Of a stretch of 64,000 nucleotides of DNA, positions 50,256-59,942 are shown one piece after another. Below the pieces are notes generated by a model that was given only the letters and a program-made list of their open reading frames with translations, was not told where the DNA came from and searched no databases. The DNA is from Microbulbifer sp. VAAF005. Lineage in GTDB: Bacteria > Pseudomonadota > Gammaproteobacteria > Pseudomonadales > Cellvibrionaceae. The stretch is from contig NZ_CP120233.1 in NCBI RefSeq assembly GCF_030012985.1, positions 5,265,001 to 5,329,000 of the forward strand, read 5' to 3'. Position numbers and translations under genes: made by a program. Every line of letters begins with the position of its first letter. The stretch's first letter is position 1.

Positions 50256-50271
50256 GGCGCCATGCTAACTG

Positions 50272-50286
50272 GTTGATAGTGTCAAC
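50272..50286. promoter_or_regulatory. Candidate MarR operator 1
   Basis: GTTGATAGTGTCAAC: perfect 5-bp arms GTTGA/TCAAC around five bases, 17 bp upstream of the marR start codon. Confidence 0.65.
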
Positions 50287-50298
50287 TTTATTGATATT

Positions 50299-50315
50299 GG
50301 TTGACTCTGTCAACC
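50299..50315. promoter_or_regulatory. Candidate MarR operator 2
   Basis: GGTTGACTCTGTCAACC: the same arms extended to six bases; its centre is 28 bp from that of operator 1, so both would be on nearly the same side of the helix after about 2.7 turns. Confidence 0.65.
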
Positions 50316-51427
50316 ATATGGAGGTTGCCAAGTTTCTGATTTGCTGCGTATTGGTAATCTGCTCAGTAATGAAAGAGGCAAGGTGGCACTTGTTGAGAGG
50401 TGTTAGCTCTGGCAGAGAATGCTCCTTTTAGTTTCTAAGATAACACGTGAGTAGCTCATGGTGTGCCACTGATCCCACTTCTGCCTTACGAATTTATTTT
50501 ATTGCTAAGTTGAGTATTTTTACTTGTTTTCAGGTTGGCAGAACTTTTAATAGCTGCTTCTTTTTATTGTGCCTGGGCATATCCTTAGGTGCCTTCTTGG
50601 CTAATCATTGAGTAGGTATAGTGTTTAATTAATTGGGTGTATTTTGTGTTTTTCTATCTTCTGTTTTTTCGAACTATATCCACAACAAATGAAAGGCTAT
50701 AAGTCTCCGTTAGCCCAAAAAATCTGGTTGTTATTTGCTGGTTGTTTTGTGCCAAATTAAAAGTGGCTGGATTTTCGGGCGGCTGGTATTTTGCTTGATG
50801 TAAATCAATATTTTTTGGTGTATTTGTGTCACGGTCGTGCTTGCGGGAGTTGACGAAAGTGCAGGGGTGTATCTTGCGAGTATGCTGTTGTCAGCCCCTC
50901 TAATTTATCGGCGTCCTTAAATTTACCTGATTCTCTTGTTTTAAATTATAAGTGCAGGGGTATATTTCGCCTATGGTTACCATTCTTCGTTTTTCGCTTT
51001 ATTAGTATCGGAATCTCAATATTGCTTCGGATTGAAAGATCCGTAATGGTTTTGGGGTGCGATTTAGTTTATCTAAGTTCCTATTCTGCCGTGTGATATT
51101 TTGATGTGGCGTAACGGTATGGGTGTGAATGACTGGTTTTTGTGCTTCATGGTTTCGATTGATCGGAGCAATTGGTTAGATCTTTCAGTGTGAGTGTATG
51201 TATTCCACGTATGTTCTTACGACTCATCGTTCTGCTGGCAGGATGTTTGCTCTCGTAGGTTTTTAATTTGCGTGAATATGGAGGTTTTCTACGCTAATTT
51301 CGACCAAGTCATCATTGATGGGTATTTACCTGAATTGCCGATGCTTTCATGCTGATTTCGGGCTTTAGGATTCAATTCTATATCGGGAAGTCAAAATACT
51401 ACGGGCAAGAAGTTTGGAGATGATAAA
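50316..51427. other. Long intergenic region upstream of nirK
   Basis: About 1.1 kb, AT-rich, with no frame that looks coding on either strand. It contains one perfect FNR-type palindrome at 50795-50808. TTTGGAG just before 51428 is the nirK ribosome-binding site. I see no RNA gene. Confidence 0.45.
50795..50808. promoter_or_regulatory. FNR/CRP-family box
   Basis: TTGATGTAAATCAA is an exact match to the FNR/DNR/NNR consensus TTGAT-N4-ATCAA. It fits anaerobic or nitric-oxide control of the denitrification genes, but it is 620 bp from nirK. Confidence 0.6.
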
Positions 51428-52862
51428 ATGAATATAGGTAAGGTGTTAAAGTATAGAAGTTTAAGATTGGCTGCCCTTGTTGTAGTGGGAATGGCTTGGG
51501 GGATGGGGACGCCAACTCTAGCGGAAACGGATGTGGAGCTTCCGGTAGAGCATGCAACACTTACTGCGGCTCCCCTTGTTCCACCTCCAATTACTCGAGA
51601 TCACCCGGCCAAAGTTATTGTCACCCTTGAAACTATAGAAAAGGTCGGACGCTTGAGTGACGGCGTTGATTATACATTTTGGACATTTGGAGGTCAGGTA
51701 CCAGGCAGTTTTATCCGCATCAGAGAAGGGGATCACGTTGAGTTTAATCTGAATAATCACCCTTCGAGTAAGATGCCCCATAACATTGATTTACACGCGG
51801 TTACCGGTCCGGGGGTGGTGCGACTTCTTCCTTTACCGCTCCAGGTCATTCCTCACGCTTTTCATTTAAGGCGCTTAATCCAGGTTTATATGTCTATCAT
51901 TGTGCTACGGCACCGGTAGGAATGCATATTGCCAATGGTATGTATGGGTTAATTCTTGTTGAACCTAAAGAGGGTTTACCTCCGGTCGATAAAGAATATT
52001 ACATAATGCAAAGTGAATTTTATACGAAAGGAAAGTATGGAGAAGAGGGCCTACAGCCCTTTGATATGGCAAAAGCGCTTTCTGAAACACCTGATTATGT
52101 TGTATTCAACGGGGCTGTAGGAGCAATAGCGGGTGATGATTCGATACGTGCCGAGGTTGGTGAATCTGTTCGCATATTTGTTGGGAATGGAGGGCCCAAT
52201 CTGGTTTCTTCGTTTCACGTAATTGGGGAGATTTTTGATAAGGTTTATGTTGAGGGCGGTGATATGGTAAATCACCATGTGCAATCAACACTTATTCCAG
52301 CCGGGGGTTCTGCGATCGTAGAGTTTCTGGTGGATGTTCCGGGTACATTCATATTGGTTGATCATTCAATATTCCGTGCATTCAATAAGGGTGCTCTGGG
52401 AATGTTAAAAATTGATGGTAGCGAAGATCTGGCTATTTATTCAGGCAAGCAAAAGGATAGTGTCTATCTTCCAGAGGGGGAGGCATTCAGAGTATTGCTG
52501 ATGTCAGCGCAGTATCTGTCAAGGCTAAAACCAAAGAAGAGCGCATACTGTTTGGTGAGCGTACTTATGCACAAAATTGCATGGCCTGTCACCAGTCAAG
52601 TGGCCAGGGTATTCCCGGTGCTTTTCCACCGCTGGCAGGATCTGACTATTTACTTTCAAAACCCGACCGCTCAATTGATGTCCTACTTCATGGGCTTTCA
52701 GGGGAAATTGTGGTTAGCGGTCAGACTTACAATGGTGTAATGCCTGCAGTGCAGCTATCTGATGAAAGTATTGCCAATGTTTTGACTTATGTGTTGAACA
52801 GCTGGGGCAATAATGGCGGTGAAATACTGCCTGAGCAAGTTATTGAAAGACGTACTCACTAA
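51428..52862 (+). pseudogene. nirK: Copper nitrite reductase NirK with C-terminal cytochrome c domain, two frameshifts (possibly sequencing errors)
   Basis: Reduces nitrite to nitric oxide in the periplasm. A signal peptide ends near TLA-ETD. Two cupredoxin domains carry the copper ligands in [32 protein letters not shown] and [11 protein letters not shown] cytochrome c domain follows with haem motif CMACH and later MPAVQLSDESIANVLTYV, as in three-domain NirK of Ralstonia pickettii. Three frames are used; one added G at 51811-51815 and one at 52476-52480 (both runs of five G) join them into 478 residues without loss of conserved sequence. nirV follows after 21 bp. Confidence 0.9.
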
Positions 52863-52883
52863 GACTTTTGCGAGATTCATAAA

Positions 52884-53693
52884 ATGGTTGTTAGGTGCAT
52901 GGTGAATACTGCTCTATTAGTCTGTTTCTTACTGATGTGCCTACCATTTGCCGCGCAAAGTGCTTCTACAAGTCAGTCGCTCGATGATAAGAGTAAAGGT
53001 GAAATGGTCTATATAGCTGGAGGGAGCTATAGACCGTTTTTAAAAGATGTAACTGACTCTTTGGTTGTCGGGCCTTTTTTGCTTGATCGCTATGCGGTAA
53101 CAAACTCTCAATACTATTTATTTACTCTAAAGAACCCCAAGTGGAGTAAAAAAAATATCAAGCCCGTGTTCAGTGATGGGAATTATTTGCGCCAAATGAA
53201 TTCTTTGAGTATGAATGATCTGGCTGATGTGCCTGTGACCAATGTTTCCTGGTTTTCTGCGCGGGCTTATTGTAAATCCTTGGGTAAGCGTCTGCCGTCA
53301 CTTGATGAGTGGGAGTATGTTGCACGTGCAAGTGACGATAAGGTGAATGGTCAGGATGACCCAGAATACCGTCAGCAAATCCTTGAATGGTACTCAAGGC
53401 CTGCAAATGAATTGTTGCCTAACGTAAAAGATACTCCTGCGAATTATTGGGGGGTACATGGGATGCATGGGATTGTCTGGGAACTGGTCAATGATTTTAA
53501 TACTGCGTTAGTTACAGGGGAGTCTCGAGGAGATTCACAGTTGGAACAGTCACTATTTTGCGGTTCTGGATCAGTTTCTTCTGTCGATCCCGGCGATTAT
53601 GCGGCGTTTATGCGTTATGCCTTACGTAGCAGTTATCAAGCTACATATACGATGCGCTCTCTTGGATTTCGTTGTGCGAAAGATGTTAATTAA
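52884..53693 (+). CDS. nirV: NirV-like SUMF1/formylglycine-generating-enzyme family protein
   Basis: A 269-residue exported protein (signal peptide to about AQS) with the SUMF1 fold: MVYIAGGSYRPF, VGPFLLDRYAVTNSQYYLF, VPVTNVSWFSARAYCKSLGKRLPSLDEWEYVAR, GVHGMHGIVWELVNDF and the C-terminal SLGFRCAKDV. Proteins of this family beside nirK are called NirV; their exact role is unknown. The active-site cysteine pair of true formylglycine enzymes is not evident, so catalysis of that reaction is unlikely. It is 21 bp downstream of nirK. Confidence 0.82.
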   Translation: MVVRCMVNTALLVCFLLMCLPFAAQSASTSQSLDDKSKGEMVYIAGGSYRPFLKDVTDSLVVGPFLLDRYAVTNSQYYLFTLKNPKWSKKNIKPVFSDGNYLRQMNSLSMNDLADVPVTNVSWFSARAYCKSLGKRLPSLDEWEYVARASDDKVNGQDDPEYRQQILEWYSRPANELLPNVKDTPANYWGVHGMHGIVWELVNDFNTALVTGESRGDSQLEQSLFCGSGSVSSVDPGDYAAFMRYALRSSYQATYTMRSLGFRCAKDVN

Positions 53694-53754
53694 ATTGTAG
53701 TCTTCATAGTGTTTCCGATATGAATGGAAGTGAGGTTAATTTCGGTTCCTATAA

Positions 53755-53771
53755 ATCATAATATTTATGAT
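53755..53771. promoter_or_regulatory. Perfect palindrome between nirV and the SCO gene
   Basis: ATCATAA-TAT-TTATGAT. It is AT-rich and of operator size, but I cannot assign a regulator. Confidence 0.35.
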
Positions 53772-53844
53772 GTTGCGTGTGATTGAGAATGTCGGGAATA
53801 AGTCGTGCTAATTCTGGAGGTTGAAATGAGTCAGCTAAGTATTT

Positions 53845-54570
53845 TTGGCAGGACTGCCATATTTATTTTTGTGCCGGAGTGGCCGAAGCTTGAGTCGGTT
53901 GATTGGGCAAGTTGTAAAATCAAGGGGGAATAACCCGTGGTGTAGAAAGGTTACTTTTATTTTTTTGATAACACTCTTGCCTGTAGCTTCAGCTTGGTCC
54001 CAGTCGAAGCTTCCTGACGATTCTGTTTATCATGTGGCATCCAATTGGTTGGATCAAAATAGTAGAACAATCAATATCTCCGATTTGCAAGGCAAAGTAC
54101 AGGTTATATCTTTTGTATATACCTATTGTGAGCACAGTTGTCCGGTTATTCTCGCCAATTTGAGGCAGATTGAGAAGAGTATTTCTAATGTCGATAAGTT
54201 GAATACGCAGTTTCTACTTGTTTCTCTTGATCCAGGACGTGATAGTCCCCAACAGTTGAAGCAATATATGCAGGATAAGGGTTTAAGTGAATGTCGGTGG
54301 ATGATGTTAAACGGTAATCCTGAAGATGTGCTTGAGCTTTCTGCATTGCTGGGTGTGCGTTATAAGCCCATGAATAATGATAAAAAAGATATTGCACATT
54401 CTAATATGATTACTGTGCTAAACCAGCAGGGAGAAATCAGCTATCAAATGAAGGGCGTAAATGAGGGTGTTGACGACGTGGTTTCTGCAATTTCTAAAGT
54501 GGTTTTAGCAAGCTCAGGAGAAGTGGATGAGCAAGTAAATAACGATTGTTCTGAAGAGTCAGTGGATTGA
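53845..54570 (+). CDS. SCO1/SenC/PrrC family copper chaperone
   Basis: A thioredoxin-fold protein that delivers copper in the periplasm, here most likely to NirK. Copper ligands are seen in YCEHSCPVILANL (CxxxC) and His in IAHSNMITVL. A signal-type segment (FIFLITLLPVASAWSQ) precedes the domain. The start is unresolved: the open frame offers only TTG codons from 53845, whereas an ATG with an excellent TGGAGG site lies at 53826 in another frame. Adding one base to the five-G run at 53924 and one to the seven-T run at 53960 would join that ATG to the domain. Confidence 0.8.
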   Translation: MAGLPYLFLCRSGRSLSRLIGQVVKSRGNNPWCRKVTFIFLITLLPVASAWSQSKLPDDSVYHVASNWLDQNSRTINISDLQGKVQVISFVYTYCEHSCPVILANLRQIEKSISNVDKLNTQFLLVSLDPGRDSPQQLKQYMQDKGLSECRWMMLNGNPEDVLELSALLGVRYKPMNNDKKDIAHSNMITVLNQQGEISYQMKGVNEGVDDVVSAISKVVLASSGEVDEQVNNDCSEESVD

Positions 54571-54683
54571 CATAGCACAAGAACCGTAGTGGATGATTAG
54601 CTGTGTTTTCTGCTGCTCATAAATATTGGTGGTTCAGGGAGGAAAGTTACCAAGTTAATTTAAGTGTCGTCAGCGGAGGTTGG

Positions 54684-54708
54684 TTGTGGATCAAAGATTG
54701 GGGATCAA
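54684..54708 (+). promoter_or_regulatory. Tandem direct repeat upstream of the nitric oxide reductase gene
   Basis: TTGTGGATCAA and TTGGGGATCAA lie 14 bp apart, 99 bp before the start codon. The second is part of the palindrome GATTG-GGGAT-CAATC. They could be operator half-sites; no regulator can be named. Confidence 0.35.
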
Positions 54709-54806
54709 TCAGCCATCTTAAATTGAGTCATTGCGAATGACAGAGCAAGTCTTAATTTAATTGCGCATACTCGCAGTGATTAATAATCCCTGAGAGGGGA
54801 AAAGTT

Positions 54807-57100
54807 ATGAATAAACACAAGCTAACTGTTATTGCACTGTTTATTGTGCTAACTGCTTCATTCACTGTGTTATTGAGTTTGGGGAGCGATATCTATAGGG
54901 AGAAACCTCCGATTCCTGTGGCATATGTCGATTCAGGGGGGCAGATTGTTTTTAGCCGGGAGGATATAGAGCGAGGGCAGCTAGTATGGCGCTCTATGGG
55001 GGGGCACCAGTTAGGATCGGTATGGGGGCATGGTTCCTATGTTGCTCCTGACTGGACAGCAGATTGGCTACATAAAGAGGCGCAGGCTTGGTTGGACATT
55101 ACAGCGCAGCGACGCTATGGAGAAAACTTTTCTGACCTTAGCCCCGAGATTCAGGCGGGATTGGAATTGCGTCTTCGTAAGGATATGCGTCAAAACACTG
55201 CGAATATATCCGCTACGGGAGAGACCTCTGTCTCGCTGTCGACGACTCGTATTCAGGCAATTGAAAAAGTGAGTCAACACTACATCTCGCTTTTTGGCAG
55301 CGATCCTGAGAAGACCGCATTGCGTGAGCAGTACGCTATGAAGGAAGACACAGTGCCTTTACTTGAGCGCCGTAAACAGCTTAGCGCATTTTTTTCTGGG
55401 GAGCATGGGCGGCCATTACTGAGAGACCTGGGCAGAAATATACATATACTAATAATTGGCCTTTTGACCGGCAACTTGGTAATACACCGACACCTAGCAA
55501 TATTATTTGGTCAATACTTAGTATTGTTACCTTATTAGCCGGAATTGGTGCTCTGGTGTGGCATCATGCCAGTGGCAGGCATGAGTCTTTGCCTGTACCC
55601 GATAAGCAAGACCCATTATTTTTTACCAAGCCCACCAGGTCGCAGAAAGCCGTTGCCAAATATTTCGCTACCGCAATTGCACTATTTTTACTACAGATTT
55701 TTATGGGGGGAATTACTGCACATTATGCCGTAGAAGGGCAAAATTTCTATGGTATTCCCCTGTCCGAAATGTTGCCTTACTCGGTTGTCCGTACTTGGCA
55801 TACCCAGCTAGGTGTATTTTGGATTGCGACGACTTGGCTTGCTACCGGTTTGTATATTGCACCGGCCCTTTCGGGACATGAATCTAAATATCAGTACCTG
55901 GGTGTTAATCTGCTTTGGATCGCTTTAGTCGTGGTTGTTGTTGGGTCCATGGCCGGTGAATGGTTGGGAATTCAGCAATATTTTGACCTGGACACGAATT
56001 TCCTGTTGGGGCACCAGGGATATGAGTACATCGACCTCGGTCGAATATGGCAGCTATTGCTATTGTCGGGGCTGGTAATCTGGCTGTTGTTGGTAACAGC
56101 AGCGATTAAACCGGCATTTGCCACGCAAATTGAAATAAGGCCAGTAATGTGGGTCCTCTATGGTTCTTGCGTTGCTATCGGGCTCTTTTATGGTGCCGGC
56201 CTCTTTGCTGGGAAGCATACTAATCTAGCAGTTGCTGAATACTGGCGCTGGTGGGTAATTCACTTATGGGTTGAAAGCTTTTTTGAAACTTTTGCAACTT
56301 CGGTGATCGCACTTATGCTTGTGCGGCTTGGGCTTATACGAGCCAGCAGCGCCAATGGTGCTGTGCTGTCGGCCACGGTGATATTCCTTAGCGGCGGCCT
56401 TATTGGAACGTTACACCATATCTACTTCACTGGAGTTCCGACCTCTGTTATAGCTTGGGGGGCCATCTTCTCGGCACTGGAAGTGGTTCCACTGGCACTC
56501 ATTGGCTTCGAGGCTATTCAAAGTTATCGCATGCACAATGCTGTCCCTTGGATGGCGCGGTACAAATGGGCCATTCTCTTTTTCGTAGCTACAGCTTTTT
56601 GGAATTTGGTTGGTGCGGGCATTCTAGGATTTTTAATCAACCCCCCGATCTCGCTTTACTTTGTACAAGGGCTAAATACTACCGCAACTCATAGTCATGG
56701 AGCCTTGATGGGTGTCTACGGAATGCTGGGTATCGGATTAATGCTATTCTGTTTGCGGGGCCTGAATACCAATTTGGCCTGGAATGGCGTGTATCTAAAG
56801 GGCGCATTCTGGATGCTTAACCTGGGCCTGGCTGCAATGCTATTTATGTCGCTGCTGCCTATTGGTCTAACCCAGTTCTTTGCTGTCCTAGAGAATGGTT
56901 ATTGGTATGGTCGCTCCCCGGAGGTTATTCATAGTCCCTTAGTGGAGAGCTTGGTGTGGATGCGTGTTCCAGGGGATGTTATTTTTGCTATCGGTGGCTT
57001 TCTACTGGGGTTATTCCTTATCGATTTACTGAAGAAATCTCTGCTTGATAAGCCTAAAGCTCCTGCTGTGGAGGGGTTAGCAGAGAAAGCCTCCCTTTAG
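54807..57100 (+). pseudogene. norB: Quinol-dependent nitric oxide reductase (qNOR), one frameshift (possibly a sequencing error)
   Basis: Reduces nitric oxide to nitrous oxide with quinol electrons. It is the one-subunit form (also called norZ), since the N-terminal part has the cytochrome-c-like extension (GGHQLGSVWGHGSYVAPDWTADW) before the haem-copper oxidase core with WHTQLGVFWIATTW, HLWVESFFE, HHIYFTGVP and ATHSHGALMGVYG. About 14 membrane helices. The frame breaks at seven T (55389-55395); an eighth T gives a continuous AFFFWGAWAAITERPGQ and a 764-residue protein. GAGAGGGG precedes the ATG. Confidence 0.92.
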
Positions 57101-57154
57101 GCCGTTAAAGCTTTGGGAAGACTGGCACACGAGGTTGCTCTCCAGAATTTCCAG

Positions 57155-57189
57155 GGTGCTACGGGAAGGTGATTCCCTCCCGTAGCACC
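57155..57189. terminator. Bidirectional terminator hairpin
   Basis: GGTGCTACGGGA and TCCCGTAGCACC form a perfect 12-bp stem with an 11-nt loop between the convergent norB and the next gene. Confidence 0.75.
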
Positions 57190-57201
57190 GGTAGCTGATG
57201 G

Positions 57202-58926
57202 TTACCAAGTTAAGCTGATATCGGTTCCATCAAACTTTACATCTGAATCGTACACATACTTCAAGGTACCTTTCCAGAAGGAGCCGTGCCATTCCCAGTC
57301 GGCATCGTAACTGACTTCATTGAGCACCTTCTGTCTAAAAGCATCAAAGCTCCCGTAGCGCTCTTCACTTCCCATAATGACGACCCAGGTCTGCTCGTTC
57401 CAATCACAGGTCACAGTGTTGGAGTCACCGTTGCCACAGGGGTAGCGGACGGCAACGTATCCATCATCTTCCCTACCAAACTTCCAGTTACCGCTGCGGG
57501 ACTCCTCCTCGAACTCTTCGGGCCACTGTAGAGCGACATCGGAGCCGCCGGAGTGAAACAATTCTATCTCCGGGTAGGGGTTGTATTGGATCACGGCAAC
57601 ATTGTTTACCTGCTTTATCTTAGGTAGGTGGTCATTTTGCATGGTGCTATTGCCGTCGCCGACTTTTGCCCAGATAGATTGGGAACCGGTGGTGGCTATC
57701 CAGGGGGTTTGCTGGTAGCCCTGGCGGCCTCCCCAATAATTCTGGATGGAGTGCATCATGACTCCACCATCTTTGTATATGGAGAAGTTAGCCGAGGAGA
57801 GGACAGAGCTGCGGCTGAATACAGCCCCCGCCTTGGCGGCCGCAGGGGCGGCTGCTTCCGATAGTCCCAGGAACTGGTCAAATGCTTTGAGCCCCTCATA
57901 ACCTTCGAGTTGGTATTTGCTGGCGAACCAGGCGGTATCCGCTGCGACATCGGGGTGGAAGTAGGCTCCCTGGCTCCAATAGAAGGGTACGCGCTCTTCC
58001 CGGGGGAAGTCTGCATAGATCTCGTTTCTGGCATCCCCCAGCGAATGGCCGACTGAATAATTTATGTTGAGATCTTTACCGAAATATTCGAAAACTTCAT
58101 CGGTGATTTCCAAACCGGATGTGGCGAGCATTACACCGGCGGGACTGGGGGTGCGTACTGACTCTTTGCCCAGGCCTGTCAGGAGGTAGATAATCCGGTT
58201 GATATTCCCTCCGGACCCATTGCGGCGGTAGCCGTCATTACTGCGCCCGGCTGCGGCGAAGTTGATCCCCTGGTCGTTGGTCACTAATAAAATATCTTGC
58301 AGCAAGCGATGAGCAGCGCCGATTGCAAGTTCACGGATCTCCTCATCTTCTGCAAAGTCTACAAGGTTTAGCAGTGCCGAGAGGGTATAGGGGTAGTAAA
58401 CAGGGGAGTAAAACTCATAGTAGCCATATTGGTTCTTCACTTCCAGATAACGCTTTAGGCGCTTATAAGTTCTGTCGTCCTCAAATGCCCCATATTTCTC
58501 CTGGAGGAGATATTGGGCAGAGGTGTACATGATCATATGGTTTTCTGAAGCAAAGACATGGTCACCCATCCCGCCTTCTTTAAACCAGAAGTGATAGCCG
58601 TCGAGTGCGGCAAAGAGTTCGTCTTTGATTTCGGGGCGGAAGAATAAGATGCGGATTAGGCGAGTGAGAGTGAAGTCAGAATTTTTCTTGCCGCCGTTGC
58701 GGAGTACATCCAGGTTCTTATTTAGCGCATCCCAGTTGAGATCATCACCGGTGTATGCCTGAAGTGCGACGGCAGTATCGTTGGTGGAGGTGACTCCTTC
58801 CTCAATATATTGCAGCTGCCTGTCAATATAGGCGCTCTCATCAAAGGACTGGGCTTGAGACGTCGCTGACTGGATCGCCAATCCTAATAAAATCGGGTAC
58901 AGCACTCCTGCTGATGGCACTTTCAT
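57202..58926 (-). CDS. Secreted protein, possible alpha/alpha-toroid polysaccharide-active enzyme
   Basis: A 574-residue exported protein; signal peptide MKVPSAGVLYPILLGLAIQS to about SQA. The N-terminal 350 residues are helical and contain FASENHMIMYTSAQYLL and YGYYEFYSPVYYPYTLSALLNL, a pattern like the Asn-His and Tyr residues of toroid lyases and heparinase II/III-type proteins. The C-terminal 200 residues are beta-rich (WGGRQGYQQTPWIATTGSQSIW). I do not recognise a named family. ATG 58926 follows AAGGAAC; an upstream in-frame start would spoil the signal peptide. Role in polysaccharide breakdown is inference. Confidence 0.6.
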   Translation of the reverse strand: MKVPSAGVLYPILLGLAIQSATSQAQSFDESAYIDRQLQYIEEGVTSTNDTAVALQAYTGDDLNWDALNKNLDVLRNGGKKNSDFTLTRLIRILFFRPEIKDELFAALDGYHFWFKEGGMGDHVFASENHMIMYTSAQYLLQEKYGAFEDDRTYKRLKRYLEVKNQYGYYEFYSPVYYPYTLSALLNLVDFAEDEEIRELAIGAAHRLLQDILLVTNDQGINFAAAGRSNDGYRRNGSGGNINRIIYLLTGLGKESVRTPSPAGVMLATSGLEITDEVFEYFGKDLNINYSVGHSLGDARNEIYADFPREERVPFYWSQGAYFHPDVAADTAWFASKYQLEGYEGLKAFDQFLGLSEAAAPAAAKAGAVFSRSSVLSSANFSIYKDGGVMMHSIQNYWGGRQGYQQTPWIATTGSQSIWAKVGDGNSTMQNDHLPKIKQVNNVAVIQYNPYPEIELFHSGGSDVALQWPEEFEEESRSGNWKFGREDDGYVAVRYPCGNGDSNTVTCDWNEQTWVVIMGSEERYGSFDAFRQKVLNEVSYDADWEWHGSFWKGTLKYVYDSDVKFDGTDISLTW

Positions 58927-59364
58927 AAGTACTAGTTCCTTTTTGGTTTTAATTGATTTATAAAATAAATACAGGCGTACCACTTATCTATTAAATAAAT
59001 TTGGCGCTTGAGAAGCTAGTTATTTTCTTTCGGGATTAGTTGCAAAAACGATCAGCGGATATTGCTGGTTCTCAAATTGAAAATATTTTTTAAGTAGTCA
59101 TTCTTGAGAAGTAGGGGGCTAGTACTTTATCTAATTTTTCTGGCGTTTCTGCTGTGTCTAATTGGTACGCAGACGTACTCAAGATAAATCTGGTTTATGC
59201 TTTGTATTGTTGGGTAGGTAAAGTAGAAAAGTTACTCTGTCATCTCGGGTGGGGCTGTGATTCGTGCGCGAGGTTATTTTCCGTTGAGTGACGATGGTTC
59301 TTCTATATTGTGGTGTGATTCGCGAGTAAATATTGCAGTGGTCCTACAACTCTAGGAGAGGGAG
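58927..59364. other. AT-rich divergent intergenic region
   Basis: About 440 bp between the secreted protein gene and the membrane protein gene. No gene, operator or repeat recognised; TAGGAGAGGGAG before 59365 is a strong ribosome-binding site. Confidence 0.4.
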
Positions 59365-59757
59365 ATGAAAAACCTACTGATATTCTTCGCAGCCGGAAGT
59401 CTTGGTGCTTTGGCAAACAGTATTGCGGTGTGGCTATTTGGCCAGTTGGGGATTAATGCCGCTTTTGGCGTATCAATTGCTCCTCCTCTATCTCCTGAGT
59501 GGCTTTATCCTCGTATTGTTTGGGGTGGCTTGTGGGGACTGCTATTTATTCTTCCGTTCTGGTCATCAAAGTTACTTGTAAAAGGAGCTCTTCTTAGTTT
59601 GTTTCCCTCTGCATTTCAATTGTTTGTAGTTTTCCCTGTGATGGCTGGGAAGGGTGTTGCCGGATTTGAGTTGGGAGTCTTAACACCAGTCCTGGTATTG
59701 TTTTTCAATTGGATTTGGGGTGTTGTTACTGCCCTAATTATTAAGGCTGCTCGGTAA
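59365..59757 (+). CDS. Small integral membrane protein, unknown function
   Basis: A 130-residue protein with four hydrophobic segments (about 3-25, 45-65, 70-95, 103-127) and few charges. Stretches such as GSLGALANSIAVWLFGQLGI and RIVWGGLWGLLFILPFW recall conserved bacterial membrane proteins of unknown role. Strong ribosome-binding site. No operon partner is evident. Confidence 0.72.
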   Translation: MKNLLIFFAAGSLGALANSIAVWLFGQLGINAAFGVSIAPPLSPEWLYPRIVWGGLWGLLFILPFWSSKLLVKGALLSLFPSAFQLFVVFPVMAGKGVAGFELGVLTPVLVLFFNWIWGVVTALIIKAAR

Positions 59758-59942
59758 TAGGGTGTTAACTTTGTGGTGGTAGGCTTGGCGCTATAGAAAT
59801 GTTGGCCGTTGTTACTTTTGGGGCAGTTTGACCTCGCTATATCGCTTTTCTCCTGCAAGCTATCGATCTTATGTCAAGGTTGTACGTTACTCATGTAATC
59901 TATCTATTTCGTAACAAAGTTATTCGAATGGGGAAGTTGAAC

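Noticed and set aside
52884..53693. NirV as a true formylglycine-generating enzyme
   Set aside because: The fold is present but the active-site cysteine pair is not evident and no sulphatase gene is nearby.
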